Shown: positions 9,045-18,602 of the stretch, piece by piece | How the letters are laid out: each line of letters begins with the position of its first letter | Numbering within the stretch: the first letter of the stretch is position 1 | Source of the DNA: Idiomarina sp. A28L | GTDB taxonomy: Bacteria > Pseudomonadota > Gammaproteobacteria > Enterobacterales > Alteromonadaceae | Direction: 5' to 3' | Length of the DNA stretch: 64,000 nt | Assembly (NCBI RefSeq): GCF_000218785.1 | Contig: NZ_AFPO01000002.1 | Span: forward strand, 62,001 to 126,000 | The notes under the pieces: model-generated | The model's database searches: none | Seen by the model: the letters and a program-made list of their open reading frames with translations, nothing else | Told to the model about the DNA's origin: nothing | Position numbers and translations under genes: made by a program

Positions 9045-11411
9045 ATGTATATTTTGCGCAATTTAATGCCTAAGCTGCTTACCTGGCGCAATTACAATAA
9101 AGTTCTCAGTAAAAAAGTGAGCCCAGTGAAGCTAGAAAAGCATAGTACACAATTGAGCTTCTACAAAATGATGGCGTCGATATCGGCACAGTTTGTGGCA
9201 GCCAAAAATGAACACATTGATGCGGCTATTAATAACGCACTCACCCAAATCGGCGAGTTTTTTAACGCCGATCGAAGTTATGTATTTTCTTTTAGTGAAA
9301 ATCACCACGTGGCTGATAATACCCATGAATGGTGTGCAGCCAAGGTAACACCCCAACTTAATGAGTTAAAAAATATTCCGCTTGATGCCTACGGCGGTTG
9401 GTACACTTCATGGCAAGCAGGAGAGATAACCTGCATTAGTGATATTGCCGTTCTTCCCAGCGAATCACTAGAGCGAAAATTGCTAGAGCCACAGGGCATT
9501 AAAAGCGTGATTATGATTCCCTTGCGCACGGAAGATAAATTGTTGGGAATGTTTGGTTTAGATATTGTAAAAAGCTATGCGGAATGGACTGAAGAGCACA
9601 TATCGCTGCTGAGCATTATTGCAGAAACAATTGCCAACTCATTATTGCGAAAGCGTTCAACGCTATCCATACACCTACAGCAAACAGTGGGGCAAATTAC
9701 TGTTCGTTTCATTAATTTACCGGTAGCCTTGATTGATAACACTATAAATAATGCGCTTACTCAGCTGCGAGAGTTTTTCGATTTTTCCCATGCATTACTC
9801 CTTGAAGCAGAATCCGTACCGGCAAACTATGGCGAACCTAACTCTCGAAAGCCCAACAGCAAGAAAACCATTTACGGTTTCGCTAACGATTTTCTTCCAA
9901 ACTTAAAGCCCGAGTATTATTACCACACCTGTGTATTATTTCCGATCGTGCATGGTAAGAAGCACTATGGATATTTAACTATGGTGCACGAAAATAAACT
10001 GATTTTTGATAATGATCAGCATATCGAATCATTGTCATTAATCGCGGAGGTTATCGCGGGTACTTATGCGCGCAGAGATACCGAAAAGCAAAATGAGTAT
10101 TTGGCGTTTTATCATCCGGTTAGTGGCTTACCCAACCGAAGGTTCCTAGATAAACAAATAGAGCAGGTTGTGGCTGGCTGTGATCGCGAGCAAACCTGCT
10201 GTGCTATTGTTTTTATCGATATCGATCATTTCAAACATACCAACGATACTCTCGGTAGAGAGCTATCCGATAAACTACTACAGCATATTGGCCAGCGTGT
10301 TCAGCAGTTTATTGAAGCTGGCGATACTGCCGCTCATCTTGGGGCAGATCAGTTTGTTTTAATTATAGAGCAACTAGGTACTGATATTGATTCAGCTCTA
10401 CGAAAACTGCAACGCGCGAGTGTGGAATTCAAAAATAATCTCGAGCAGCCTTTCCAATTAGAAAATAAATCTATCACAGTTTCTGCATGTATCGGCGTGA
10501 GCTTCTATTGTGGGGCAGATCCTCATGAACTCGATATTCTCAATCAAGCCGAGCTGGCTATGTTCAAAGCAAAAAGTTTTGGCCGGGGAAGCTTGCGCTA
10601 CTTCGATCCGCAGATGCAAGAAAGTGCTAGCAAGCGCGCCTTGTTATACGACGATCTAAAAGTTGCGATTACCGAGAACCAATTTGAAATGTATTACCAA
10701 TTACAGGTAAATCGGAAAGGCAAAGCAATCGCTGCAGAGGCGCTAGTTCGTTGGCATCATCCGGAGCGCGGAATGGTTTCTCCAAATGAATTCATAGATT
10801 TTGCCGAAGAAACTAATCTCATTGAAGATATTAGCGAACAAGTGATTGCACTTTCCTGCAAACAGCTCGCCGATTGGGGTGGGCACCCTGTTATGAACGA
10901 CCTTGAACTGTCTATAAATATCAGCGCTCAACACATGTTAAAAAGTGATTTTATGGACACTTTGCAGGCTATATTGCAGATGACCAAGGCTCCCACTGAG
11001 AAGTTAAAGTTTGAGATAACCGAAAGTGCTTTAATCGCCGATACCACAGCAATTGTGAAGCTCATGAAAGAGCTTAACCAACTTGGTATTCGTTTCTCCC
11101 TTGATGATTTTGGTACCGGTTACTCTTCACTCTCTTACTTAAAAGCATTCCCTATAACTGAACTCAAACTCGATTTGCGTTTCGTTCACGATATGGTAAC
11201 GAACAACCGCGATTACGCGATTGCAGCCGCTGTTATCATTTTAGCGAAAGAGCTCGATTTAATTGTGGTTGCAGAAGGTGTTGAAACCAATGAGCAGCGA
11301 GATTTGCTACTTGAGCTTGGCTGCGATTCTCTACAAGGCTACCTGTATTCTCGCCCGCTCCCTGCAGAACAAGTTGTGGCCTTAACGGAAGAAATCAACG
11401 CAAAGTTCTAG
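9045..11411 (+). CDS. GAF-GGDEF-EAL protein, probable c-di-GMP phosphodiesterase
   Basis: A 788-residue signalling protein with no membrane segments. Two GAF-like regions (about 45-200 and 205-345) precede a GGDEF domain whose signature is degraded to GADQF near 431-436, so cyclase activity is unlikely. The EAL domain looks complete: EALVRWHHPERG near 565, the DDFGTGYSSLSYL loop near 687, then VAEGVET and GCDSLQGYLYSRPLP. The expected activity is therefore hydrolysis of c-di-GMP, with the GGDEF part perhaps a GTP-binding regulator (known in other proteins of this layout). The ATG at 9045 has AGG only 3 bp upstream, so the start is tentative. It converges on and overlaps the next gene by 17 bp. 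Confidence 0.9.
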   Translation: MYILRNLMPKLLTWRNYNKVLSKKVSPVKLEKHSTQLSFYKMMASISAQFVAAKNEHIDAAINNALTQIGEFFNADRSYVFSFSENHHVADNTHEWCAAKVTPQLNELKNIPLDAYGGWYTSWQAGEITCISDIAVLPSESLERKLLEPQGIKSVIMIPLRTEDKLLGMFGLDIVKSYAEWTEEHISLLSIIAETIANSLLRKRSTLSIHLQQTVGQITVRFINLPVALIDNTINNALTQLREFFDFSHALLLEAESVPANYGEPNSRKPNSKKTIYGFANDFLPNLKPEYYYHTCVLFPIVHGKKHYGYLTMVHENKLIFDNDQHIESLSLIAEVIAGTYARRDTEKQNEYLAFYHPVSGLPNRRFLDKQIEQVVAGCDREQTCCAIVFIDIDHFKHTNDTLGRELSDKLLQHIGQRVQQFIEAGDTAAHLGADQFVLIIEQLGTDIDSALRKLQRASVEFKNNLEQPFQLENKSITVSACIGVSFYCGADPHELDILNQAELAMFKAKSFGRGSLRYFDPQMQESASKRALLYDDLKVAITENQFEMYYQLQVNRKGKAIAAEALVRWHHPERGMVSPNEFIDFAEETNLIEDISEQVIALSCKQLADWGGHPVMNDLELSINISAQHMLKSDFMDTLQAILQMTKAPTEKLKFEITESALIADTTAIVKLMKELNQLGIRFSLDDFGTGYSSLSYLKAFPITELKLDLRFVHDMVTNNRDYAIAAAVIILAKELDLIVVAEGVETNEQRDLLLELGCDSLQGYLYSRPLPAEQVVALTEEINAKF

Positions 11412-12861
11412 AATAGATATTTTCTTTTGCTTTTTTTTGATGCAACGATTCAGATACCCGCTGCACTGCATTATCTACCGATTCGTTCGGCTTGATTTCA
11501 ATTACCGAATACTTAACGTTCAGCGGTTCTTTTAACCGTTCAATATTGATATAACTCAGTTTTAACAGCATTTGCTCGGCAAATCGCTTCGCCGAATCTA
11601 GTGGCAGTGCAGGCATTAGTAACATAAATGAATTACTACTTACCCGGCCAATAATATCTGATTGCCGCAGCTCTGTTTGCAAACATTTCGATACCTGAAC
11701 CAACACCTCATCGCCAACCATATGACCATAGTTATTGTTAATCGCCCGAAAATGACAAATATCGAAAACCAAAAGGCAAACGGGAAATTCGTTACGGTAA
11801 CTGCGCTCAAATTCTTCCTCGGCTGAATCTAAAAAGTAACTGCGATTGGCAACACCGGTTAAATGATCATTTTGCGTCTGATATTGTAAGTTCTGTGATT
11901 GCGAGAGCATCAAGGGAACCGCAAGGCCGTAGTAAACGGTAATGGCAATAACTGAAACCGCAAACTGATAAATAATGGCGCTCTCATCAAGAGAGAATAA
12001 AGCCACGCCTAAAGCAATCGCAACACAAAAAATCGTAAGGCTTAAAACAGCCCGCAACGCGTTTTCCGTGTATGCAATCCACATTTGCGGAATCACTAAA
12101 AAGAAAACACCAAAGGCTACATCTGGATTTTCAAACCACCAAGAAAGCACAATAAAACACAGCAGTAGTGTTAAGTTCACTGTCACTTTCATCGCGTAAC
12201 GATATATTGGTGCCGGTTGGGTACTAATGCGTAACCGCCGCAACCAAGCTGAGTACATCGGTGTTTTCCAAACTAATAGAGCGAGGAAAAGTGGCGTAAG
12301 TACTAATACACCCACCATATCTCCAACCCACCGTAGCAGCCAATCATTGTAGAGATTGAAAATGGACAATGTTCCGGCGCTGATCAGCACCTGAATTCCG
12401 AAGAATGATGCTAACAAGGAAGTGATAAACCCGAGGGCTAAAAATCCTAAAATAATTGCTGGCAGGGTTCGAATAACATGCATGCGAATAAACTGACGCA
12501 AAAATAGCGCGCCAACCGCATAGGAGAAAACGTGCGCCAGGGTAGACGATGTACTGTTAAAGAACCATGCGAGCAAATCAGAATCTAGGCCATACATAGC
12601 GTCTATCCAGAACGCAGTGATGTAACTGGCAACTATAACCGGCACCATACCTCGCCAACCATACAGAACAATAGCGGCAAAGCTTAACCCGGCGGGAGGA
12701 TACCAAATACTCGTAAATGGCGCATATTCAAGCACGAACGAAACTCGCCAAAGTAAAACCCAAGCGATACAAATAACAATTCCGCGCAACCAGCTCAATT
12801 GTTGTTCCACTGGTTCCGGGGGCTGTAAGTTACGCAATTTACTAAAGGGAGAATCGATCAT
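11395..12861 (-). CDS. MASE1-GGDEF membrane protein with degenerate GGDEF
   Basis: A 488-residue inner-membrane sensor. The first 300 residues form about eight to ten hydrophobic segments with the MASE1 hallmark SIWYPPAGLSFAAI near 50, followed by a GGDEF domain (about 325-480). The start of that domain is recognisable (DHLTGVANRSYF, then VFDICHFRAINNNYGH), but the active-site loop reads SSNSF where GGDEF is expected, near residue 405. Cyclase activity is therefore doubtful; it could be a receptor or partner for an active enzyme. Its 3' end overlaps the convergent EAL gene by 17 bp, so the two mRNAs are antisense at their ends. Confidence 0.88.
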   Translation of the reverse strand: MIDSPFSKLRNLQPPEPVEQQLSWLRGIVICIAWVLLWRVSFVLEYAPFTSIWYPPAGLSFAAIVLYGWRGMVPVIVASYITAFWIDAMYGLDSDLLAWFFNSTSSTLAHVFSYAVGALFLRQFIRMHVIRTLPAIILGFLALGFITSLLASFFGIQVLISAGTLSIFNLYNDWLLRWVGDMVGVLVLTPLFLALLVWKTPMYSAWLRRLRISTQPAPIYRYAMKVTVNLTLLLCFIVLSWWFENPDVAFGVFFLVIPQMWIAYTENALRAVLSLTIFCVAIALGVALFSLDESAIIYQFAVSVIAITVYYGLAVPLMLSQSQNLQYQTQNDHLTGVANRSYFLDSAEEEFERSYRNEFPVCLLVFDICHFRAINNNYGHMVGDEVLVQVSKCLQTELRQSDIIGRVSSNSFMLLMPALPLDSAKRFAEQMLLKLSYINIERLKEPLNVKYSVIEIKPNESVDNAVQRVSESLHQKKAKENIYSRTLR

Positions 12862-12969
12862 AAGTGTGTAGTATGAGTATCCTTAATAACAACAAAGTTA
12901 AAATACGCTATCCACTTCGCTCTGGCAACTTTGTTGTATGGCAAGTTAAACACCAACTTGGGGGTACAA

Positions 12970-13008
12970 AAAACCCCCGAAACATCGCTTCAGATGTCCG
13001 AGGGTTTT
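12970..13008 (-). terminator. Terminator of the acyl-CoA dehydrogenase gene
   Basis: Arms of 16-17 bases (12970-12986 and 12993-13008) with a few mismatches and a 6-base loop. On the minus strand the hairpin is followed by a run of T residues, 44 bp past the gene stop. The right arm also ends in TTTT on the plus strand, so weak bidirectional use is possible. Confidence 0.8.
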
Positions 13009-13051
13009 CGCTTACTAAAACTCTAAAACAGTTCTAAAATAGCGAGCCCAG

Positions 13052-14830
13052 TTAAAACTCACTGGTATTTAAATCAAACAAACTTTGCGAACCTGCATCG
13101 ATCGAAGCAACAATTCCGTGAATGCGTGGCAGAAGTTTAGCAAAATAGAACTTTGCAGTTTTAACTTTACTGGTGGCAAAATCACCAAGTTCATTGTTTG
13201 CCTCTGCAACTTGCGCCATGCGTAACCACAAGTAACCATAAGCAACATAACCAACAAGATTTAGGTAATCAACCGCCACACTGTTGATAAGGTTTTCATC
13301 ATCACGGAAATTAGTTAACACATCTTTTGAAACACGCTCAAGCTCAATTACCGCCGAATTTAGCTGCTTGAATTCAGCAGACCACTGGCCTGGCTCTTGC
13401 GCTAAAAAGGTTCTAATCTCTTGTGCTAGCGGCTGCAATAGCGCACCACCTGAACCTACAATTTTACGGCCAAGCAAATCAAGCGCTTGAATGCCGTTAG
13501 TACCTTCATAGATTTGCGCAATACGGCAATCGCGAACCCACTGCTCTTGGCCCCACTCGCGAACAAAACCATGGCCACCCAATACTTGTTGGCCAGCAAT
13601 CGTAGCCTCTAAGCCGGTATCTGTCATGAATGCCTTGGCTACAGGTGTTAACAACTGCACCAAAGCTTCAGCTGCTTCACGCGCCTCGGCGGTTTCAGCA
13701 TATTTAGCGCGATCGAGCTGCTGGCCTACATAACTAGAAAACGCCCGGCCACCTTCAACAAAAGCTTTCATCGTTAACAGCATGCGGCGAACATCGCCAT
13801 GCACGATTAGCGGGTCGGCTTCTGCATTACTCTCTTGAGTTGCTTTCGCACCTCGCCCTTGGCGGCGATCTAACGCGTAATCTAGTGCTGTTCCATAAGA
13901 GCGAGCCGCAGCACCTAAACCTTGAATACCAACACCTAGGCGCTCGTAATTCATCATTGTGAACATAGCCGCCAATCCACGGTGTGGTTCGCCTACCAAC
14001 CAGCCTTGAGCGCCATCAAAGTTCATCACACAGGTAGCCGAAGCATGGATACCCATTTTATGTTCCACAGAACCGGCCTTTGCTGCGTTCCGTTCGCCCA
14101 GTGAACCATCTTCATTAACCAAAAATTTTGGTACTACAAACAGAGAAATACCTTTGGTTCCCGCCGGTGCATCGGGTAACTTCGCGAGCACTAAGTGAAT
14201 AATGTTTTCGGTAAGATCGTGCTCACCACCGGTGATAAATATCTTCGTGCCGGTAATGCTATAGCTATCGTCATTGTTTGGAACGGCTTTAGTGCGGATA
14301 ATGCCTAGGTCAGTACCTGCATGAGGTTCCGTTAGGCACATAGTTCCTGTCCATTCTCCCGCTACTAGGCGAGGCAGATAAGTATCTTTCAGTTCGTCAC
14401 TGGCGTGCAAATCAAGCGACATAATCGCGCCAGCTGTTAATCCAGAATAAAGAGAAAATGAAATATCGGCAGCGCACATCATTTCTTCATACTGCGCAGA
14501 AAGCACTTTCGGCATGCCCATACCACCAAAATCAGGATTAGCAGTTACGCCCACCCAACCGCCTTCGGCAAGTTGCCGAAATTGTTCTTTGTAACCTTGC
14601 GGTGTCGTTACTACGCCATCGGCAAACGAAATACCTTCTTCATCGGCAGCGCGGGCATTTGGTGCGATAAGGGTAGAGGTTAACTTCGCCGCTTCATCAA
14701 GAATAGCGCGAGCGGTATCAGGATCGATAACTTCGCTCATCTTTGGCATTGCAGCCCAATCATCACCTACTTTTAAAACATCATGCAGTACAAAATTCAT
14801 ATCTTGTAATGCCACGCGATAATCACTCAT
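13052..14830 (-). CDS. Acyl-CoA dehydrogenase (DmdC/PF12806-containing type)
   Basis: A 592-residue FAD-dependent acyl-CoA dehydrogenase that introduces the alpha-beta double bond in an acyl-CoA. The opening DYRVALQDMNFVLHDVL and the long form with an extra C-terminal helical domain place it in the group that includes DmdC and related enzymes, not the E. coli FadE type. Visible motifs are CLTEPHAGTDLG, the FAD strand ITGTKIFITGGEH, GQQVLGGHGFVREWGQEQ and the catalytic-base region IYEGTNGIQALDLLGRK. Chain-length preference cannot be read from sequence, and a role in methylmercaptopropionate breakdown is possible but unsupported by neighbours. The start has GGGAG 7 bp upstream. Candidate fatty-acid regulator sites lie about 100-150 bp upstream. 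Confidence 0.93.
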   Translation of the reverse strand: MSDYRVALQDMNFVLHDVLKVGDDWAAMPKMSEVIDPDTARAILDEAAKLTSTLIAPNARAADEEGISFADGVVTTPQGYKEQFRQLAEGGWVGVTANPDFGGMGMPKVLSAQYEEMMCAADISFSLYSGLTAGAIMSLDLHASDELKDTYLPRLVAGEWTGTMCLTEPHAGTDLGIIRTKAVPNNDDSYSITGTKIFITGGEHDLTENIIHLVLAKLPDAPAGTKGISLFVVPKFLVNEDGSLGERNAAKAGSVEHKMGIHASATCVMNFDGAQGWLVGEPHRGLAAMFTMMNYERLGVGIQGLGAAARSYGTALDYALDRRQGRGAKATQESNAEADPLIVHGDVRRMLLTMKAFVEGGRAFSSYVGQQLDRAKYAETAEAREAAEALVQLLTPVAKAFMTDTGLEATIAGQQVLGGHGFVREWGQEQWVRDCRIAQIYEGTNGIQALDLLGRKIVGSGGALLQPLAQEIRTFLAQEPGQWSAEFKQLNSAVIELERVSKDVLTNFRDDENLINSVAVDYLNLVGYVAYGYLWLRMAQVAEANNELGDFATSKVKTAKFYFAKLLPRIHGIVASIDAGSQSLFDLNTSEF

Positions 14831-14928
14831 AACAAACTCCCGTTGATTGTGCCTGAAACTCCGAAGAACAGGCTATCTGCGTCTATATCGCCTATACACT
14901 TAGCTAAAAGCTTCATCTTAGGCTATTT

Positions 14929-14944
14929 TCAAACGCTTGTTTAA
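14929..14944. promoter_or_regulatory. PsrA-like inverted repeat upstream of the acyl-CoA dehydrogenase gene
   Basis: TCAAAC-GCTT-GTTTAA is a near-perfect inverted repeat resembling the CAAAC-N(2-4)-GTTTG pattern known for PsrA, a TetR-type regulator of fatty-acid oxidation in several gammaproteobacteria. It lies about 100 bp before the start codon and overlaps a TTGAAA -35-like hexamer. Assignment is by resemblance only. Confidence 0.4.
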
Positions 14945-14960
14945 TTTGAGTGTATCATCG

Positions 14961-14977
14961 CAAAGGTACAACCAGTT
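14961..14977 (-). promoter_or_regulatory. Weak FadR-like site upstream of the acyl-CoA dehydrogenase gene
   Basis: On the minus strand AACTGGTTGTACC resembles the left and centre of E. coli FadR operators such as the fadB site (ATCTGGTACGACCAGAT). The right end does not match well, so this is a low-grade candidate. Confidence 0.25.
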
Positions 14978-14988
14978 CGCAAGTGTTT

Positions 14989-17145
14989 CTAATCAGTTAA
15001 ATCCTCAAGTGCTTCAACACGAAATAAAATTTCTCGAAAGCCAAATATCGTGTGTGCCGCTTCTATCTGTACCACGCGCAAATCACCAAGCCGATCGCCT
15101 TCGCGGAGCATTCTATCGTTGATCCGAATCCATCGTTCCTGAGTGCGGCCGCTAAACATGTGCGAGTTATATTGAAAGCGCGGTAAACTTCTGCGTTCTG
15201 CTGCCGTTAGCTCATGCAACTGCCGCAATGCTTGAGTATTTGTTTGTGAACGCTGAGCATCTTGAATGCCTACTTCCGCAACGGCCTCATCAAAAAGTGC
15301 TCGAATTCGTGGTGAAACATCATCAAGGTTGTTGCTCTCCGATACATTCACTTGCTGCGTAGGCAAACGTTCGCCTTCTTCATTCATGCCTGGTTGCGTA
15401 GCTGCAACCTCAATTTCATTCTGCCCAAAACGTGCGGGTTTTCCTTCATTAGCTTCAGCCAACAGCTGCCGTGGAATCGCTAGGCCTTGCTGAGGAATAA
15501 TTAATTGTTCCAAAGTATCCGCGGCCCCTAGGTAGGTTACCCGTGGCTGCGTTACCTTGTTAAACTCGGAAACGCGTATATCAGAATCACGTAACCGTGG
15601 CCGCTGCTGATAGTGAGCACTGCTTAACAAAGCTAACTCTACGGCAGTAAGTTTGTTTGATTCTGGCGTTTCTAGTTCAATTTCCTGAATGCGCGCAGCT
15701 TGGCTTTGCCGCAACCATTGCAGTTGCCGTTCCACCGAGCGGTTTTGCAATGAATATGGCACACGATCGGCCAAACCATTTCTGATTACTTCGGCAAGAT
15801 CATCATAAGTAGGCACTTGCCAAAGCAGTAAGGCCTCTCCTGAATAAAGCGTATTGAATTGATTATCAGAAAGGTTATGCAGGCGTTTACCATTCCAAAC
15901 TTGCCAAGGGTTGGAATCATGTGTGTAACCCAGTAAAAGGTAGAATTGGCCAACCCGCTCAGCAGCACCTTCAAATATCATTGGCGTATCGAGTTGAGCT
16001 ACTTCTGGAATGCTAAATTTAGCGCGTAAACAAGCAAGGTCAACATCGAGTAGCTGCTGGCACGGCTCACTTGCATTAGCGAAGCTGGCAACATCCCACC
16101 TTTCCGCCAATGCCTCTATTGCTGGCAAAAGAGGCATGCCAAGCCCAACATCTGCCTTTACTGTTGTTCCTGAGCTCCGCGTTTGCTGAGTATTAGTTTC
16201 AGCACTGGAATCATTATCCCCAACAAAATATTGAGAGCCTGCCCAGCCAAGGAAAGCCAGAGTAACCGCAAATATTACAGTTGCTGCAATAGAGGATAGT
16301 TTCAAACTAGCGCTGCGCTGGCGATTTTGCACTGATGGCGCGAAACTTAATGAGCTCGCCGCCTCAGATACGTGTTTACCGGTTACTTGCCGCTGCTCTT
16401 CCCGTGCGGCAATTTGTAGCGCGCGATCGCATACCAAGTTAATTAAACGCGGTGTTCCTTTCGAAAAATGCCAAATTGCTTTTAGTGCTGCCGTATTAAA
16501 AATATTTTCAGTTGCTTCCACCCGATTCAGACGATGTTGAATATATTCGTTTGTTTCAGCAATGGTGAGGGGTAATAAATGGTAGCGAGCAACGATACGC
16601 TGTGCCACTTGCCGCAGTTCTCGACGCTGCAGCAGCTCTTGTAACTCGGGTTGACCAATTAACACTACGCTTAGAAGTTTGCGAGAATCAGTTTCTAGGT
16701 TTGTAAGCAAGCGAAGTTGCTCTAAAACAGAAGGTAAAAGGTGTTGCGCTTCATCAATTAACACAACAGGGTTTCGCCCTTGCTCTCCTGCTTCCTGAAG
16801 AAATCGGCTCAAATGATCTGTTAAACGCTTCAGTGAGGCTTTTTCATGGCGGCCTGGGATATTAAATTGATCACATATAGTGGCCAACAACTCTCGTTCG
16901 CTTAACATTGGATTCAGCACGAAGGCAACATCGAGTGAATCACCTAGTTCAGCTAAAATAGCTCGTGATAGTGTAGTTTTACCCGTGCCCACTTCGCCGG
17001 TAAGTAATAAAAACCCACCGCTCCCCGTAAGGCCGTTGCGCAAATGAGCCAAACCTTCGCGATGCCGGGGCCCGAGAAACAAAAAATCAGGATCTGGCGC
17101 GATAGAGAATGGCACTTGCGTAAAGCCAAAAAAATCATGGTACAT
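14989..17145 (-). CDS. gspA: GspA-GspB (ExeA-ExeB) fusion: secretion AAA+ ATPase with C-terminal GspB domain
   Basis: A 718-residue inner-membrane protein. The cytoplasmic N-terminal ATPase opens with the ExeA hallmark FFGFTQVPFSIAPDPDFL, has a Walker A GEVGTGKTT at 50-58 and Walker B VVLIDEAQ at 127-134. One transmembrane segment lies at about 284-306. A periplasmic region follows, with a C39-like/ExeA-type stretch (about 335-445, ending GEALLLWQVP). The last 65 residues (654-718) match GspB: LPRFQYNSHMFS, then RWIRINDRMLREGDRL. In Aeromonas and Vibrio the GspA/GspB complex helps place the type II secretin through peptidoglycan; here both parts sit in one chain. No other type II secretion gene is in the window. 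Confidence 0.88.
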   Translation of the reverse strand: MYHDFFGFTQVPFSIAPDPDFLFLGPRHREGLAHLRNGLTGSGGFLLLTGEVGTGKTTLSRAILAELGDSLDVAFVLNPMLSERELLATICDQFNIPGRHEKASLKRLTDHLSRFLQEAGEQGRNPVVLIDEAQHLLPSVLEQLRLLTNLETDSRKLLSVVLIGQPELQELLQRRELRQVAQRIVARYHLLPLTIAETNEYIQHRLNRVEATENIFNTAALKAIWHFSKGTPRLINLVCDRALQIAAREEQRQVTGKHVSEAASSLSFAPSVQNRQRSASLKLSSIAATVIFAVTLAFLGWAGSQYFVGDNDSSAETNTQQTRSSGTTVKADVGLGMPLLPAIEALAERWDVASFANASEPCQQLLDVDLACLRAKFSIPEVAQLDTPMIFEGAAERVGQFYLLLGYTHDSNPWQVWNGKRLHNLSDNQFNTLYSGEALLLWQVPTYDDLAEVIRNGLADRVPYSLQNRSVERQLQWLRQSQAARIQEIELETPESNKLTAVELALLSSAHYQQRPRLRDSDIRVSEFNKVTQPRVTYLGAADTLEQLIIPQQGLAIPRQLLAEANEGKPARFGQNEIEVAATQPGMNEEGERLPTQQVNVSESNNLDDVSPRIRALFDEAVAEVGIQDAQRSQTNTQALRQLHELTAAERRSLPRFQYNSHMFSGRTQERWIRINDRMLREGDRLGDLRVVQIEAAHTIFGFREILFRVEALEDLTD

Positions 17146-17273
17146 AGTGTTAGGAACCTACACATAAAAATGCAAACAGGAGTACAGCAAGGTAGCAGCC
17201 TGCTACAATCCTTGCAATCACCACGAAGATTGGCAATGATTCTGAGTAATAATTTTGCCTGATAATGGTACGC

Positions 17274-17312
17274 GCTAGTGCTCCGTGTTAGTGCTCCATG
17301 CTAGGGGCTCGA
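17274..17312 (+). repeat. Three 13-bp imperfect tandem units upstream of cca
   Basis: Two close copies, (GCTAGTGCTCCGT and GTTAGTGCTCCAT), plus a diverged third (GCTAGGGGCTCGA), lie 30 bp before the cca start. No function is known. Confidence 0.5.
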
Positions 17313-17342
17313 TAAATTGAGTAATGATCATCTAGGAACTTT

Positions 17343-18602
17343 ATGAAGGTTTTTGTTGTTGGCGGCGCCGTGCGCGATGAATTACTTGGATTACCCGTTG
17401 CTGATTACGATTATGTAGTAGTGGGCGCTACCCCTGAGCAGCTTATTGCCGAGGGTTATACCGCCGTTGGTAATGATTTCCCAGTTTTCCTGCATCCACA
17501 TACTCATGCTGAATATGCCCTTGCTCGAACAGAGCGTAAATCAGGCCCCGGTTACACTGGATTCACCTGCTATGCGGCACCCGATGTTACCTTAGAAGAA
17601 GATTTGCTGCGCCGCGATTTAACAATCAATGCCATTGCAAAAGATGAGCATGGTAACTTTTACGATCCTTACAACGGTGTTGCCGACATCAAAGCCCGTA
17701 AGCTACGCCATGTATCTGATGCATTTCACGAAGACCCGCTACGTGTGCTCCGCGTTGCTCGTTTTTTAGCGCGCTTTCACGAAATGGGTTTCAATATTGC
17801 CGAAGAAACCATGGCGCTGATGCAAAAAATGGTGGCTTCTGGAGAACTTCAAGCGTTAACCGCAGAGCGTGTTTGGCAAGAAACGTATAAAGCTCTGTTA
17901 ACTGCGAACCCTGAAGTTTACTTGCAAACACTACATAAAGTTGGAGCGCTCAGTGTTCTCCTATCTAAAGATGCTGATGCCGATAGCAAGCAAAATGCTA
18001 ATAACCCTTCGAGCATGAACCTCACGGCCACAAGCCTATTGCTAGCACAATTACAAAAGCTAAGTGGCAAATCGCTTCAAGATTTGCCGGCAGAAGCCCG
18101 AGAAGAGAAGGTATTACAGCGCTACGTTATGCTTTGTATCGATTTGCATACAGAGCTTTCCGAGAACATAGATATAGCAAGTGCTTTTAAAGTACCACAG
18201 CGTTTTCAACGTACTGCAAAGGAAACTGAATTGCTCGTTTCTCAGTTACAAGGTACTGAGTTGCAAGGTACTGAGTTACAAGGTACTGAGCCAGAAAAGC
18301 CTGCGCTAAACGCGAAGCAATTACTTACTATTTTTCAGAGAAACGATAGCTGGCGGCGGCCCGAGCAATTCAATTCAGTACTGCAATGTTTACAGATTAT
18401 CTTTGGTGGCAGCGATATTCGGCAGCGGCCTGATTTCCGGGCGCTTGAAAACGGCCTTGCGGCAATGGCCAATATTGATGTGCAAAAAATCATGGCAGCA
18501 GGCTTCCAAAATCAAGAAATAAGCCAGCAACTTAATTTGCAACGTGAGCAAGTTCTCGAGCAGTTGTTAACTTCTTTTACCAGCGAAACGAAACAACCGT
18601 AA
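17343..18602 (+). CDS. cca: CCA-adding tRNA nucleotidyltransferase
   Basis: Adds or repairs the 3' CCA of tRNAs using CTP and ATP. The 419-residue class II enzyme begins with the nucleotide-binding motif [16 protein letters not shown], has the metal-binding DYD at 22-24, the [10 protein letters not shown] motif near 91-100, and the template residues in the EDPLRVLR segment near 135. Unlike E. coli Cca I see no HD phosphohydrolase signature in the C-terminal part, so it is probably a pure nucleotidyltransferase. Residues about 302-316 are three copies of LQGTE, coded by a 15-bp tandem repeat. The 3' end overlaps convergent folK by 26 bp. Confidence 0.95.
   Translation: MKVFVVGGAVRDELLGLPVADYDYVVVGATPEQLIAEGYTAVGNDFPVFLHPHTHAEYALARTERKSGPGYTGFTCYAAPDVTLEEDLLRRDLTINAIAKDEHGNFYDPYNGVADIKARKLRHVSDAFHEDPLRVLRVARFLARFHEMGFNIAEETMALMQKMVASGELQALTAERVWQETYKALLTANPEVYLQTLHKVGALSVLLSKDADADSKQNANNPSSMNLTATSLLLAQLQKLSGKSLQDLPAEAREEKVLQRYVMLCIDLHTELSENIDIASAFKVPQRFQRTAKETELLVSQLQGTELQGTELQGTEPEKPALNAKQLLTIFQRNDSWRRPEQFNSVLQCLQIIFGGSDIRQRPDFRALENGLAAMANIDVQKIMAAGFQNQEISQQLNLQREQVLEQLLTSFTSETKQP
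18246..18290 (+). repeat. In-frame 15-bp tandem repeat (3 copies) inside cca
   Basis: Three adjacent units of TTACAAGGTACTGAG with a single base difference in the middle copy. Because the unit is a multiple of three it encodes LQGTE three times, and changes in copy number would keep the frame. Confidence 0.9.
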
